64,000 nt of DNA from assembly GCF_029961185.1 (NCBI RefSeq), contig NZ_JASBQQ010000003.1:124001-188000 (forward strand), read 5' to 3'. Under the pieces are notes generated by a model. That model saw nothing but the letters and a program-made list of their open reading frames with translations, made no database searches and was not told the origin of the DNA. A program made the translations under genes and the position numbers. The stretch comes from Albidovulum aestuarii (GTDB lineage: Bacteria > Pseudomonadota > Alphaproteobacteria > Rhodobacterales > Rhodobacteraceae). Below, piece by piece: positions 62,855 to 64,000 of the stretch (its first letter is position 1; each line of letters opens with the position of its first letter).

Positions 62855-64000
62855 TTACTCCATCACGTAGCCGTAGGAACCGGAATAGTCCTGCTTGGCG
62901 ACCTCGCCAACAGCGCCTTTTCCGCTGCTGGAGGCCGTTTTGCCAAAGAGGAACAGCTCGGCTTCTGAAGGCGGTCTGACACGATCCGTAGGCAATGCCA
63001 GAGCTTCGCCGCGGGTCGGGCTTACCAGATGGGGTGTGACGATGATCACAAGTTCCGACTGGTTGCGTTTGTAGTCCGCGCTGCGGAACAGTGCCCCGAG
63101 GACAGGCAGGTCACCCAGCCAAGGCACCTGACTGTTCAGGTCCCTGAAATCGTCCTGCAGCAAGCCAGCGATGGCAAAGCTTTCACCATCGCGCATCTCG
63201 ACGGTTGTTTCCGCTTCGCGCCGGCTGAATGTAGGCAGGTTGATATCGCCCAAGTCGAACGTCTGAGTGGTGTCGATGGCTGATACGGCCGTGTTGATCA
63301 TCAGGTTAATCACGTCGCCGTCGACAACCCGTGGGGTGAACGCCAACTCCACGCCGAAAGGTTTATATTCGACAGTGACCTGATTGTCTTCAGATGACAC
63401 TGGAATAGGCACTTCGCCACCAGCGAGGAAGTATGCTTCCTGACCTGAGAGCGTCGTCAGGTTGGGTTCAGACAACGTTCTGACAAGACCCTTCGATTCA
63501 AGGGCCTCAAGCAACACATCAAACTCGAAACTGCCCAAGGTGAAACCGACCGTGGCCTGACCGATTGCTGTCGCCGACAAGGCGAGATCGGTCGCTCCGC
63601 CCCCGCCCGGCACAAGGAAACCACTGCCGAGACCGGTGGACGCATTCAGATCCGAGGTCGAACCGCCGGCAGTGAGACCGCCATTGAGTGCCTTGGAAAC
63701 CGAGCGGCTCATTTCAGCAATGCGGACCTTCAGCATGACCTGCTGAACGCCTCCGACCATCATCAGGTTGGAAACCCGATCAGGCGCGTAACGCTGAGCC
63801 AGATCAAGTGCGCGGTCGAGTTTCATCGTCGATGAAACCGTACCTGACAGAACGATGCCGTCATTTGCGGTGCGGACCTCGATCTGCTCGCCCGGCAGGA
63901 TCTGCTGGAGGCGTTCCTTGAATTCCGCCACGTCGAGCGAGACCTGAACGTCCACATTGGTGATGAGACGGCCATCCGGTGCAAGCAGGGTCAGCGTCGT
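62855..64000 (-). CDS. cpaC: Tad secretin RcpA/CpaC, 5' part outside the window
   Basis: At least 382 codons are inside the window; the gene continues past 64000 with no start seen. GTG 63955 is an internal codon, since the frame remains open upstream and reads TTLTLLAPDGRLITN. The N-terminal part is the BON/N-domain (VEFKERLQQILPGEQIEVRT), followed by the secretin domain with VPIPVSSEDNQVTVEYKPFGVELAFTPRV and the C-terminal QVPWLGDLPVLGALFRS motif. It is the outer-membrane channel of the Tad pilus. Confidence 0.92.
   Translation of the reverse strand, partial: TTLTLLAPDGRLITNVDVQVSLDVAEFKERLQQILPGEQIEVRTANDGIVLSGTVSSTMKLDRALDLAQRYAPDRVSNLMMVGGVQQVMLKVRIAEMSRSVSKALNGGLTAGGSTSDLNASTGLGSGFLVPGGGGATDLALSATAIGQATVGFTLGSFEFDVLLEALESKGLVRTLSEPNLTTLSGQEAYFLAGGEVPIPVSSEDNQVTVEYKPFGVELAFTPRVVDGDVINLMINTAVSAIDTTQTFDLGDINLPTFSRREAETTVEMRDGESFAIAGLLQDDFRDLNSQVPWLGDLPVLGALFRSADYKRNQSELVIIVTPHLVSPTRGEALALPTDRVRPPSEAELFLFGKTASSSGKGAVGEVAKQDYSGSYGYVME

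Overview
The window is about 64 kb of GC-rich chromosome from an alphaproteobacterium, most likely a member of the Rhodobacteraceae/Paracoccaceae (order Rhodobacterales). This rests on gene content: Mcl1-type malyl-CoA lyase, a Pcs-type phosphatidylcholine synthase, TIGR02186/TauE and lone-RAM-domain Lrp genes, the order ruvCAB ... ybgC-tolQRAB-pal-cpoB-tilS-ftsH, and a tad pilus locus with cpa-like order. The species is not identified. I saw no rRNA, tRNA, CRISPR array, prophage, transposase or conjugation gene. The region reads as mostly core chromosome with some accessory metabolism.

Layout, left to right. 1-9.7 kb: an exported Cys-rich protein open at the left edge; accA and mcl1 (leftward); a rightward D-amino-acid cluster dgcN-dgcA-dat; hemolysin III; a lone Lrp sensor domain plus an SDR; a TIGR02186 + TauE/SafE pair. 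9.7-14.4 kb: a four-gene BMP-type nucleoside ABC importer (leftward). 14.5-16.2 kb: nfuA-tsaB-rimI operon. 16.2-20.2 kb: EamA transporter, pcs, xerC, DUF484, small transaldolase. 20.3-25.6 kb: priA, an ECF sigma/anti-sigma pair with a large nested palindrome in front of it, a COG4315 protein, and a YeeE-type sulfur transporter. 25.7-30 kb: MFS carrier, msrA, an acetyltransferase, prmA, a small membrane protein, DUF1127. 30.2-34.3 kb: ruvCAB, an unknown gene, a methyltransferase and a bactofilin. 34.4-43.4 kb: the Tol-Pal cell-envelope operon with tilS and ftsH. 43.5-51.4 kb: tam, a MOSC protein, fhs-folD one-carbon genes, a thioesterase, pdeM and an Lhr-type helicase. 51.4-64 kb: an AAA+ ATPase with a dehydrogenase-like partner, a GT-C-like membrane protein, then the leftward tad locus (cpaA, two TPR lipoproteins, tadC, tadB, cpaF, cpaE, an OmpA lipoprotein, and a secretin cut by the right edge).

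Several intergenic sites resemble known operators: an Irr/ICE-like box before nfuA, a RutR-like box before the BMP importer, an FNR-like box between the YeeE gene and the MFS gene, and a tandem GTATAC-containing repeat before dgcN. All assignments come from reading the sequence and from recall of protein families; no database search was run. Promoter and operator calls are pattern matches only.
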